Positions 35,658 to 45,849 of a stretch of DNA of 64,000 nucleotides are shown piece by piece. This DNA comes from Phaseolus vulgaris. Taxonomy: Eukaryota > Streptophyta > Magnoliopsida > Fabales > Fabaceae. The stretch is from NCBI RefSeq assembly GCF_000499845.2, contig NC_023755.2, positions 33,195,753 to 33,259,752 on the forward strand, read 5' to 3'. The translations under genes were made by a program, and so were the position numbers. The notes beneath the pieces are model-generated. The model saw only the letters and a program-made list of their open reading frames with translations. It ran no database searches and was not told the origin of the DNA. Numbering within the stretch: the stretch's first letter is position 1; every line of letters starts with the position of its first letter.

Positions 35658-36034
35658 TATTAATAATTAAACTTTAAGTCTAACTCAACCTTATAAAAGT
35701 GGCTTATAAAATGAGGTTTGCACTCACTTATATACTATAAAATGTCCTAATTTGTAGTTGATGTGGGATCTCCAACACACCCCCTCACGCCGAGACCCTC
35801 CAACTCGTGCATGAGACTGTGTATTATGGGTGGTCTGATAATGGTCGGATAACGAGTAGCTCGATAAGTCCAACAAACACTCATTAAGATAGTCTATAAA
35901 TGACTCTGATATCATATTAAGAAGTGAACGTTAAGCCTGACACAACCTTATAAAACTGTCTTATAAGATGAGGTTTGCACTCTCTTATATACTATGAAAT
36001 ATTCTAATCTCTAATTGTTGTGACATCTCCAACA
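35658..36034 (-). mobile_element. TRIM-type miniature LTR retrotransposon
   Basis: Two direct repeats of about 120 bp (35658-35777 and 35915-36034) share AACCTTATAAAA, GAGGTTTGCACTC and CTTATATACTAT and end in ATCTCCAACA. On the minus strand each begins TGTTGGAGAT. Next to the minus-strand 5' LTR lies TGATATCAGAG, a degenerate primer-binding site; at the other end of the 137-bp interior is a G-rich polypurine (GTGAGGGGGTG). No coding capacity, hence a TRIM. A clear 5-bp duplication was not seen. Confidence 0.8.
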
Positions 36035-36039
36035 ACTTG

Positions 36040-36107
36040 TCTTATTAAATGTAAAAGTGTGAATGAATCAAGATCTTATTAAATCTAAAAGTGTGAACGA
36101 ATCAACA
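36040..36107. repeat. 34-bp tandem duplication
   Basis: Two copies of a unit starting TCTTATTAAAT and containing AAAAGTGTGAA lie head to tail next to the TRIM, with few differences. Confidence 0.75.
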
Positions 36108-36728
36108 GCAAGAGTAACTTCTATATATATTTCTCTTTTTTAACTAATAAATACATATTTTAACCATAAAGAAAACATTCAGCTATAAACAAACAAAATT
36201 TCATATAGATAATTAACTATAATGATATTATTTTAATAAATTTGAGGTTGAAACTTGTCCTTCTTATAACAATTGTTATTTTTTATAAATAATTATTTTT
36301 TAATTAAAATTGCTATTCTCTTATACAATATTATTTCCAATTAAAAGGAAACAAGAAAACAGTAAAAAATGAAATGAGAGATGTGATTTTTTCCTCTTAT
36401 CAACACATAATAAACATAAATGTTAATGTATGTATAAAGAGATTTGTGCTAAGATGATTTTAAATAAGTAGATTTATATTTTTGTTCTTTTTAAATTTGA
36501 TAATTTAAAATTAAGTTATAATAATTGAATAAAGATAAAACATATTTTTATTAAATAATATTTTAATCTTGTACTACCTAATACGCAAATCGCATATCAG
36601 TTAATATTAATATAGACTTAATCACATGCAGAAGTTGTGAAGTTGTGTATCTTGAAAGTACTAAAAAGCAACTTATTCACGTTGTAGTTGGAATCGACTA
36701 AATATCTGATAATGAATATTAGTTATTG
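36108..36728. other. AT-rich spacer, nothing recognised
   Basis: AT-rich DNA between the TRIM and the solo TRIM LTR; no gene or repeat identified. Confidence 0.4.
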
Positions 36729-36733
36729 ATATA

Positions 36734-36854
36734 TATTACGAAGTGGACTTTAAGTTTAACTCAACCCCATAAAACCGGCTCATAAGGTTGAGGTTTGCAC
36801 CCACTTATATACAATTAAATGTCTTAATCTCTAGTCGATGTGAGATCTCCAACA
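36734..36854 (-). mobile_element. Solo LTR of the TRIM family
   Basis: A 121-bp copy of the TRIM LTR (TATTACGAAGTGGACTTTAAG to GAGATCTCCAACA) stands alone. The bases ATATA occur directly on both sides (36729-36733, 36855-36859), fitting a 5-bp duplication, though in AT-rich surroundings. Confidence 0.75.
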
Positions 36855-37095
36855 ATATATTTTACCTACTCAATATTCATTTAGTCTCAATACTTTCGTT
36901 CATTACTTATTCACTCACATTTTTTAAATTTCTTATTGACTTGAGCATCGAAGAGTCTACTCGGCTTCCATCCATAAAGCTTGGCAATGTAAAATCAAAG
37001 CGTACAATAATGCACATCATCATCATGAGGATCTTACAAACTATGATTCTCACATTCCATATTCAATTATAATAGAGATAAGCAAACTTACCTTG

Positions 37096-37414
37096 ATCCA
37101 TGAGAGTCCCAATCTGAATAGTTTCTTTAATCACCTTTTCTCAATCTATCTCTTATCTCTTGCAATTTCATTTCTTGTTCTTGATGGCCAACCAGTGAGA
37201 CAACCTCAGTTGCAAAGACAAAATCTATTTCTATTATTTCACAATCTCCATCAGATTAGGTTTTCATTAGGTATCATAATATATATATATATATATATAT
37301 ATATAACTTCTCACATTAACCAATGGGTCTTTTTATTTTATTAAATCATATTCAGGCCCAAAATCTATTTCATATGAGTCACATTATAAAATTAATTTAC
37401 ATAATTTTCTAACA
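37096..37414 (-). repeat. 3' LTR (alignable part) of minus-strand copia
   Basis: It aligns with 42009-42277 and is longer because of an (AT)n expansion at about 37278-37305. The right edge is fixed by the TGTTAG.../polypurine junction; the left edge is only where similarity to the other LTR fades. Confidence 0.7.
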
Positions 37415-37803
37415 CTCTCCCACTTGACTCATAGGAGCTATAATACTTTCATGACTTAATAATTACATAAATCATAATGGGCATTGAAAGACCTTATGTA
37501 AAGTGGTTCTATCATCAATGAAAATCAAGGATATAGAAATAATAAGAGTCGTGGCGGTAACATGTCATTTAATCAACACATTTCCTTTCATGTACTACTA
37601 TATCATTCTTTCTCCCTAATATGACTTTATAATGAGAAGTCCATAATGGGTTCAAACATAATGTCATTTTCATCAATAATAACATAATTTGTTTTCCACA
37701 CCATAATTTGCATGCATATACATAAAGTAGAAAACATAGATTTCATAAACTTTTGTATATCAATGAGCTCAAAGTGTCAAATAAGCATTAATAACAACAT
37801 TTA

Positions 37804-38510
37804 TCATTCATGACCAGTAATTTTTTTGGGTGGTAACCCTTTTGTTAAAAGGTCAACAATCATAAGATCAGTGTTAATATGTTTTATTGACACTTTATGT
37901 TTCTGAACTTCCTCTTTAACGGCAAAGTATTTCAATTTCATATGTATAGCACATTTTGAATACTTGTCGTTTTTATAAAAGAAGACAGTTGCAAAATTAT
38001 CACAATAAATTCTCAGTGACTTGACAATACTATTGACAATTCCAATTTCTAAAATAAAATTCTGCCACCAATTAGCCTGAAAATTAGCCTCAAAGCATGC
38101 CACAAATTCAATCTCCATGGTGGATGCAACAATGACTGACTGGTTTGCACTTTTCCATGAAATCGCTCCTCTGGCTAAAAGATACACATAACCAAATGTA
38201 GATTTTCTTGTACATACAACCAACAAAATCTAAATCTATATATCCAATCTCCTCAAGATGATCAGATTTCATATACGTAAGTATGTGATTCTTTGTCCCT
38301 TATAAGTAACTTAAAACTTTCTTTGCAGCTTTCCAATGATCCAATCCTAGATCACTCTGGTATCTACCAAGCATACCAACTATAAAGCTAATATCTGGTC
38401 TTGTACATGTTTGAGCATACATCAAACTCCCAACAACAAATGCATAAGGGATATTCTCCATATTTTTCCGTTCCAAATCATTTTTGGGACATTGCATGAA
38501 ACGAAATTTG
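37804..38510 (-). pseudogene. Copia RNase H region
   Basis: The minus strand reads SLMYAQTCTRPDISFIVGML (end of RT connection), after a stop GYIDLDFVGCTRKSTFGYVY, then ANQSVIVASTMEIEFVAC, LRIYCDNFATVFFYKN and DLLTKGLPPKK. These are the standard RNase H blocks of copia; the conserved S-T-x-E-x-E block appears as STMEIEF. A frame break near 38210-38300 separates the two parts. Confidence 0.85.
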
Positions 38511-39300
38511 TCTCCTTTCTATATAGGAACATAAGATGTTGACCATTTATTCATTTTGAATCTCTCTAAAAATTTATTAATATATGTTTTCTGAGACAAG
38601 CCTAACAGTCATTGTGATCTATCACAGAATATTTCTATTCCTATCACATGGTATGCCTCATCCATATCTTTCACTTCAAAGTTATTAGAGAGAAACTTCT
38701 TAGTCTCGCTTAATAGACCAAGATCATTAGTTGCAAGCAAGATATCATCAACATATGGAATTAAAATTATAAACTTGCTCCCACTGACCTTCAGATATAT
38801 ACACCGATCAACAATGTTTTCCTTAAATCCAAAGGACACAATAGTATCACTGAACTTGAGATACAATTGTCTGGAAGCTTGTTTAAGCTCGTATATTGAT
38901 TTCTTAAGTTTACACACCATGTGTTCCTTTCCTTCTTCAATGAACCCCATTGGTTGGTCCATATAAACATCCTCTTCTAAATTCACATTCAAAAAGGCAG
39001 TTCTAACATCCATCTGATGCAACTCAAGATCATAATGAGCTACTAATACCATGATAATTCTAAAGGAATCTTTCTTAGAAATAGGTGAAAATGTTTCCTT
39101 ATAATCAATGTCATCATTTTGAGTAAATCCTCTGGCAACAAGTTGGGCCTTATAACATTCGATATTGCCCTGAGAGTCACGTTTAGTCTTAAAGACCCAT
39201 TTACACCCAACTCTCTTACATCCTTCTGGAAATTCCATAAGGTCTCATACATCCTTATGTGCCAATGATTTAAGCTCATCTTTCATGGAATTTAACCACT
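38511..39300 (-). pseudogene. Copia reverse transcriptase (RVT_2)
   Basis: It contains CKWVFKTKRDSQGNIECYKA, QLVARGFTQNDDIDYKETFS, HQMDVRTAFLNVNLEEDVYM and the catalytic PYVDDILLATND, in order. The segment 38609-39238 is open for over 200 residues; stops occur just outside. The YVDD active site is intact, but the frame does not join to RNase H or integrase without breaks. Confidence 0.88.
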
Positions 39301-39448
39301 TATCAGAATTATCACCATTGATAGCTTCTGAAAATGAAATTGATTCATTATCAATGCCCAAATCATTTTCTAACTCTTGTAGATAAACCACATAATCATT
39401 TGAAATAACAGACTTTCTTTCTCTTTGAGATCTTCTTAATACTATTTC

Positions 39449-40329
39449 TTATGGTTGTTCTACTACAGGTTCATTGTTAACCTCATGATCATTAATTTGT
39501 TGTTCTTCTTCATCGTTAAGTGGTTCATCTGCATTAGGGACAACAATACTTAAAGTAGAGGTACTAGTTAAAGGATCTTGTACTCTAACTTCCTTAATCT
39601 CCACATTTTGTGAAGCTTCACTCCCACTAGTTTCACCATTTTCAATGAACCGTGCATTTCCATTTTTAACAATTCTTATAATATAGGTAGGACAATAAAA
39701 CATATACCCTTTTGACTTTGTTGGATAACAATTGAAATATCCACAATTGTTCTTGCATCCAATTTTTGCCTGACATCCCCAAACATCCAGGTGTCTCAAA
39801 CTGGGTTTCCTACCTGTCCACAATTCAAAAGGTGTTCTTTTGAACTGCCTTACTAGGAACTCTGTTCAACAGATACATGACAGTTTTTTAAAAATACATC
39901 TATAATGATACCGGTAAAGATGAATTACTTAACATACTCCTAACCATATCCATTAAGGTTCGATTACGCCTTTATGATACACCATTTTGTTGTGGTGTAC
40001 CAAGCATTGTGTATTGAGCATAAATACCATGTTTCTTAAGGAACTTAGCAAATGAAAGTTTCAACATATAAATTATCAAAATTCAATTTAGATAAACCAT
40101 AATAAAGAGCACCAAATCCAATCAAACAAGTACTCTTATACAAACTGAAACAACCATTCCCAAATTTAAAAGAGTATCCAACAACATCAAGTTTAGACAA
40201 AAAAAAAACTAAATTCCTAGAGATACTAGGTACATAAAAAGTATTCATCAAGTCTAAATAAAATTTAGTGTCAAGGACTAAGCGATAAGTCTCGACAACT
40301 TCCACTAGAACCTTCACTCTATTCTCCAT
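39449..40329 (-). pseudogene. Copia pre-integrase and shortened integrase region
   Basis: 40045-40329 gives the pre-integrase segment (LMNTFYVPSISRNLVFF). After a gap the integrase C-terminal half follows (MVRSMLSNSSLP, PFELWTGRKPSLRHLDVWGC, KSKGYMFYCP) and a linker rich in acidic residues. The zinc-binding start and the first catalytic Asp blocks are missing, so an internal deletion removed most of the rve core. Confidence 0.78.
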
Positions 40330-40374
40330 AAAGACAAACTTTTCATTTGGTTTTATGGTTCGAGTTGAAAGGAA

Positions 40375-41271
40375 TCATTGCATCATATTAGAAACATGAG
40401 TTGTGCATCCAGAATCAATCCACCAAGAATTATGTGGAACTTCAGTTAAATTTGATTCAAAATATACATAATAAGCATTATGCTTACATTTCTTTTCGAA
40501 CCAAGCCTTACGTTTCAGACAATCCTTTTGGAAATGTTCAAATTTCCCATAGAAATGACATTTGTCAATTTTCTTATGGAATTTAGTAAAGGAATCATTT
40601 ATCTTTAATGGTCTTTTAGCCTTTCCATGTTTCTTGTAAAGTTTCTTTCCAACTTCCTGATTGTACACATAATTAATGGAGTAATTTCCTTGATTCTTAA
40701 GCCTGGCCTCTTCCTGGACTAACATATTGTGCAATTCATGTACATTCCATTTGTCTTTCATGGTATTATAGTTCATTTGGAAATGATCATACTCAAATGT
40801 TAATGAGTTCAAGATGAATTGCACAAGAAAATTCTCATCCACTACCATTCCAAGTGACTTAAGTCTTACAATATTTTTCATTTCAATGACATGTTCATGT
40901 ATAGTACGAGAACCATCAAATTTCATGGTGGTCAGTGTAATAATTAATGTCCCAGCAAGAGACTTATCAACCGTTTGGGAGCGCTCTTCCACAAATTTCA
41001 TAAATTCTTTTGCACTTTCAGTTTTAGGAAGAACAAACTTAATATTACTTGTTATGCTCATTAACATAAACATCATGCTAAGTCTACTTGACCTTTTCCA
41101 AACCCTATAATGAGTTTTCCCTTCAATGTTGCTAGCATCAATAATATCAACATGTTTCCAATTAGGAAAATTCAATCCATTAAAGACTGGAACAAACTTA
41201 GCATACGAATGTAAAGACAAAGGAACAAATACTTCAATTAACACATGTTTAACATTAATACTTTGAGTCAT
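40375..41271 (-). pseudogene. Copia gag with start of protease
   Basis: Open for 298 residues from MTQSINVKHV. It contains a gag domain (RTIHEHVIEMKNIVRLKSLG, LVQFILNSLTFEYDHFQMNY), a basic stretch, a damaged zinc knuckle CHFYGKFEHFQKDC in which the second Cys is Tyr, and the protease start WWIDSGCTTHV with the D-S-G motif. The knuckle change and the stop after NMMQ indicate an inactive copy. Confidence 0.86.
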
Positions 41272-41814
41272 AAACTAAACATACAATACAGATTCAGATA
41301 ACAAACGTATATTCTATGCATACTCATGTTCTCCTTTGGATGATACATTAATACACAAAACATAATCATGCTAATAATATTAACATTATTCGGCAAGACA
41401 TATGCATTAACTAGAAATACTTGTTATCTTTGGATATACAAATAAAACTAATAACACATACTTGATATCAATAATCATATTCATTAATTATAAGGACAAG
41501 TAATCAGCCTTTGGGTGATCCACAAATGCCTTATAATAATGAATTTCAAATAACCCATAAATAAATAATTTAGCATTCATTTTATAGGTAGTTGAAATAA
41601 AATTTATTATTAATTTGGAATTTAATAAAACATAAAGATTTTATCACTTTGGTGATTACAAATCTATCATACAAATAATTTCATAAATAATATATTAATT
41701 GAAATGAAATTCATCAGTAATTTGGAATTAAATAAAATATATAGATTTGGTCGCTTTGGCGATTACAAATATTTCATACAATTAATTCCATAAATAATAT
41801 CATTCATCAACAAA

Positions 41815-41851
<37 letters not shown>

Positions 41852-42008
41852 AGATTACTTTTATTTATCTAATATCTTTCTCTTGCATTCAAATAAAACA
41901 AAAGTATTAATGATGTTGCAGAGCACTTGAGATTTCATTATTTTAATTTGAAATCAATTCATAATGTAGCGGAAATAAAGGATAAATTATACCATCAAAA
42001 TTGTCATC

Positions 42009-42277
42009 AAATGATCCATGAGAGTCTCTATGTGAGTGGTTTCTTTAATCTCATTTTCTCAATCTATCTCTTGTCATTTCTATTCTTGTCACACTCTTTC
42101 TTGATGATCAACCAGTGAGACAACCTCAATTGTAGAGATAGAACCTGATTCTATTATTTTTCAAAACTAATAAACCTTTTTATTTTATTAAATCATATTA
42201 TGGTCCAAAACCCAAAATTTATTTCATATGAATCACATTATAAAATTAATTTACATAATTTTCTAAATTTTCTAACG
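42009..42277 (-). repeat. 5' LTR (alignable part) of minus-strand copia
   Basis: It aligns with the LTR at 37096-37414 from ATGATCCATGAGAGTCTC to ACATAATTTTCTAA. The end is degenerate (TCTAACGG rather than TCTAACA). An (AT)n run at 41818-41846 lies nearby. Confidence 0.65.
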
Positions 42278-43560
42278 GAATACTCTTCACAAAAGAGATT
42301 CATCATCTTGTACAGTCTGAATAAGAACAAACATATATATATATCTTATATTTGCACATGAGCATTGTATGTAAGTTCTTTCTAATTATGATAAAAACTA
42401 ATAGGTTGACGCCAGACTCTAAATAGGAGCCAATTTTATCATGTAAATTATTACACATAATTAGTTGCAGATGAGGGGATGAAATTATGACAGATTATAA
42501 TGTACTTTTGCCATGTAAGTTACACCTATATTTTCTTCCTTTCACATAGACTCAATCAATTATTGAGTTCTCACTCAATTATTTCGTTTACTTATTATAC
42601 CAAACATATATCGTGACTCTACAATAAATATTACTATTTCAGGTGTTTATCAGTCTAATAGTTTGAAACTAATTTATTAAGAGATACAACAATTAATTAA
42701 AATACTAATTGTTTCTGACAAATATATTTCCCTACACACACTGAAAAATTAAACTCCTGAAACTTTAGAAACAAATCATTAAACTTTTAAAGCAGTGCAA
42801 TGGATATGAAAATTAAGATGTACCTGAATAATTTGACGCCTTTATTTCTCTATGCTCAGATCAATTGTAAGTTTGGATATTAAACTTTTAAAGCAGTAAG
42901 TACCAATATTCGCAGGAAAGAAAAATATCTTAATTCATTGTTGTACGCACTACAGTGCACCAATTATCTACTTTCCTGTACTTTTTTTCTGTAATTGAAA
43001 TCGATCAAGTAAAAAAAAAATAGTTGTATGAAAACTTATTAAGAATCAGGACAGAAAAAAAATAAAGACCGAGTCAAGATCCCAAAGTCTAAGACACTAT
43101 TTTTTTTTCTGCATCTTAATGAGACATGTCCTCACATAAATACTATAGTAAAAAAAATATTTCTCTAGTTGTACATGGATATTAACATTTTAGCACTTAA
43201 TAAGTTTAGTATGACGGATCCGAAACCTAACCTTAAACTCACTTTTATCCTTATGTAAGGTATGCAAGGGACATTTGTCTTATAATTTTCTTTTAGAGTC
43301 TTCAATTAGTTTGGATAAACATGATATCACTTAACTTATTGGCTTAGTTGAAATCTTGAATTAATTTTTGTATAGAATGTACAATTTTTTAGTTAGATAG
43401 ATATTTCAAAATTACAACTTAACAAAATATTTGTTAAAATCTAAACTCAATTGACTCAATTAAATCAAACCCCGTGAAGTGTAAGTTAGGTTGGATTCAG
43501 TAACTACATTGTTAAAATTGTTTAAGATCTCGCGTTCAGTAAATACAAGATAATTCATAG
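42278..43560. other. AT-rich spacer, no gene recognised
   Basis: Ordinary AT-rich intergenic sequence with short homopolymers. A short internal echo (ATTAAACTTTTAAAGCAGT at about 42778 and 42881) is the only structure noticed. Confidence 0.4.
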
Positions 43561-43780
43561 TTTTTTTTTATCAGCAATAAAAAATAAATAAATGGGAACC
43601 ACTTCAGAGGTGGTCAAACCCTTATACATAAATAGCTAGTGCCTTACCAACCTCCAACCAAGGAACACCTTCCAACTTAAATAAGGAACAACCAAAGCAA
43701 CTCAAGAAAGCGTTAAACAACCAGCCTCATACAATCCACTGGGTTCAAAACTCAATTGGGGTACGTAAAGGAATTACAAC
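43561..43780. repeat. Dispersed repeat, possibly LINE-derived end
   Basis: It starts with a T-run then ATCAGCAATAAAAAATAAA and GGGAACCACTTCAGAGGTGG. The window ends (63964-64000) with a similar T-run plus ATCAGCAAAGAATAAATA, suggesting a dispersed family. Class uncertain. Confidence 0.35.
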
Positions 43781-43786
43781 AGGACT

Positions 43787-44097
43787 TTGCATAGTATATA
43801 ACTATGTACAAATTTCACCTTATAATCTGATTTTATAAAGTTAAGTTAGACTTAAATTCACTTCTTAAGAGGGTATCAAAGTCATTAAAGTTTATCATCG
43901 ATGTGAAACTAGATATTTATGGGTGATTTGATAACAAATAACATAATAGACTCATCAAACCTTCTTATAATAGAATTTAATATTATATTACGAAGTGAGT
44001 TTATGCTAAACTCATTTTCACAAAATTAAATTATAAGATAAAGTTTAGATACACTTATATATTATGAATTATAAAATATTGAAATCTTCAATACAAA
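43787..44097. repeat. TRIM-like LTR fragments, degenerate
   Basis: Near 43790-43867 the plus strand resembles the TRIM LTR end (TTAAGTTAGACTTAAATTCACTTCTTAA) followed by GGGTATCAAAGTC, a primer-site-like sequence. At 43984-44097 a second LTR-like piece is in the opposite orientation (TTACGAAGTGAGTTTATGC). These look like two independent relics. Confidence 0.5.
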
Positions 44098-44109
44098 TCC
44101 TACCTAACC

Positions 44110-45121
44110 CAACCTGCAAAAACTCCTAATTTGACTAATATGTGGTTGATAAACTGATGAGACACACGAGTCTTTGTTTAAGGAGTCAATTTTCAATTGT
44201 TTTGCTTAGATCAACATCTCAATGACAAAAGGTCCAATACCTCACCTTCGTTTTTAATTCCCAACCGTCAGATGTTGTCCTTATTTTTCTTTTATTATGA
44301 TGGCAGATACGTTTCAATATTGTCTCTTCTTAGTGCTCAAGATCTAGCTAGGAATTAATAATGTTTTAATATATTGTTTATATACTTTTGTATTATTGCT
44401 GTCCCTCATCACACAAGAGTAGTGAGTAAAAGGAACTGCGTGCCTCCATGTGCTTTCAGGTCTTGCCCAAAAGCAATGGGGCAATGTTTTAATGAATCGG
44501 TTCTGTTGGTGCAATTGATTCGAAAACCGTAGTAGGTTGTGACATTTTTTCCCTTAACAATGACTACACTATATGATAGTTTTTACGCTCCAGAGCTCAG
44601 AGTGGGACTGCATGTTTTGCTTTCCCAGCCCCTTTATCGCACCATCTTCAGTAGCTACAAAACCAACACAGACCCCACAAAATTAAATCACTGCTAAAAC
44701 TAACTTTCAACAAAACAACACTAATCTCAAACATGGATTCTTTTCTTTGGATTAACTCTATATAGTTTCTTCAACTTCCATCGTCATCCCTAGTTGCTCA
44801 GTGCTTTTTTTCCATTCTCTAAGTTCTCCTACATCTTTGACAATCTGTGACAACGTGCTCAAACGAAAACTAACAAGAGTTTAGAAGTGAGACTTAAGAT
44901 AATTTAGAAGCACCATAGAAGGCACCAAGTCCTGATAAATTCTTGGATAACAGCAAGCTGTCCCACCAGGATCACGAGGTGTGCTAGGTATCCAGCTTGG
45001 AAATTATTTAAACCTTTCTTTTTCATTAATGGTAGATATGTTTAAGTATAATGGGTACCAATGAATGTATATATAGTGCATGAATATGAAGGTAGATATA
45101 ATATATATATATATATATATA
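44110..45121. other. Less AT-rich spacer, no gene established
   Basis: The stretch 44400-44950 is less AT-rich than average and CT-rich near 44730-44840, resembling a promoter or 5' region, but no open reading frame of note follows on the plus strand. Nothing assigned. Confidence 0.35.
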
Positions 45122-45220
45122 TTAAAAAAATTACAAATATGAGTAAGTCGTGCCAAGTTGGCACGACTTCTTCCACGTCAACCCCTGAAGTCGTGTCAAC
45201 TTGACACGACTTTGTCCACG

Positions 45221-45268
<48 letters not shown>

Positions 45269-45849
45269 TTGTAAAATTTTCTTATTTAGATATTGACTAG
45301 TAAGTTATGTAATGTTTAAAATTAATTTGATACATAATTTTCTAAGGGTGTTAGTTTTAAGCAATAAAAAAATGAATAATTGTGTATGGATCATGTTTGA
45401 CGATAATGTAATATATTAATTTGGTTATTAGATTAATAAAAAGTATGAAAAACAAAAAAAAAATGTTCATATTGCAGAACCGAAAGTCACAATAAAAGTA
45501 ATTGTCCGCACAAACAAGCTTAATAATAAAATTCAATTTCAAGTTTGATTATTAATTTTCTCATTTTCTTTACCTAAGTATTTATACCTTCATAAAAAAT
45601 TTATTTATCAAATTAATTTCAAATATTACATAACTTATAATTTTAAGTATAATTAAATAATTATAATATATATTTATTTAAAAACAAAAAAAGAATTAAA
45701 AAAATATGATGTGGACAAAGTCGTGCCAACTTGACACGACTTCAGGTTGACGTGGCAGAAATCGTGTTATGTTGACACGACTTCAGGCTAACGTAGCAAA
45801 GTCGTGTCAACTTGGCACGACTTCTACATATTTGTAATTTTTTTGACAA
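45122..45849. mobile_element. Fold-back element made of 21-nt palindromes
   Basis: The left arm (45122-45222) and right arm (45705-45849) are inverted copies: AAAAAAATTACAAATATG on the left is mirrored by CATATTTGTAATTTTTTT on the right. Within the arms lie 21-nt palindromes: GTCGTGCCAAGTTGGCACGAC (45147-45167), GTCGTGTCAACTTGACACGAC (45190-45210), and near-palindromes at 45720-45740, 45761-45781 and 45800-45820, separated by CCACGTCA-type linkers. A 480-bp AT-rich spacer with an (AT)n tract (45223-45266) separates the arms. No coding content or clear target duplication. The class is not assigned. Confidence 0.8.
45223..45266. repeat. (AT)n microsatellite inside the fold-back element
   Basis: About 22 AT units directly after the left arm; another (AT)n of about 28 bp precedes the left arm at 45096-45123. 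Confidence 0.93.

Larger units (their letters stand above)
37096..42277 (-). mobile_element. Ty1/copia retrotransposon, minus strand, degenerate
   Basis: Related sequences at 37096-37414 and 42009-42277 are the LTRs; both contain CAACCAGTGAGACAACCTCA, TTTTTATTTTATTAAATCAT and TAAAATTAATTTACATAATT. Next to the left copy is CTCTCCCACTT (37415-37425), the complement of a polypurine tract, followed by the LTR start TGTTAGAAAATTATG on the minus strand. Between them, right to left, lie gag, protease, a reduced integrase, reverse transcriptase and RNase H. The outer LTR limits, primer site and target duplication are not certain. Confidence 0.85.

Noticed and set aside
35658..36034. Cassandra-type TRIM (LTR with 5S rRNA-like sequence)
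   Set aside because: No 5S-like box sequence is visible in the LTRs, so a different TRIM family is more likely.
44700..44760. ATG at about 44732 after a CT/AC-rich leader
   Set aside because: The frame closes after about ten codons, and no continuation with splice sites was found.
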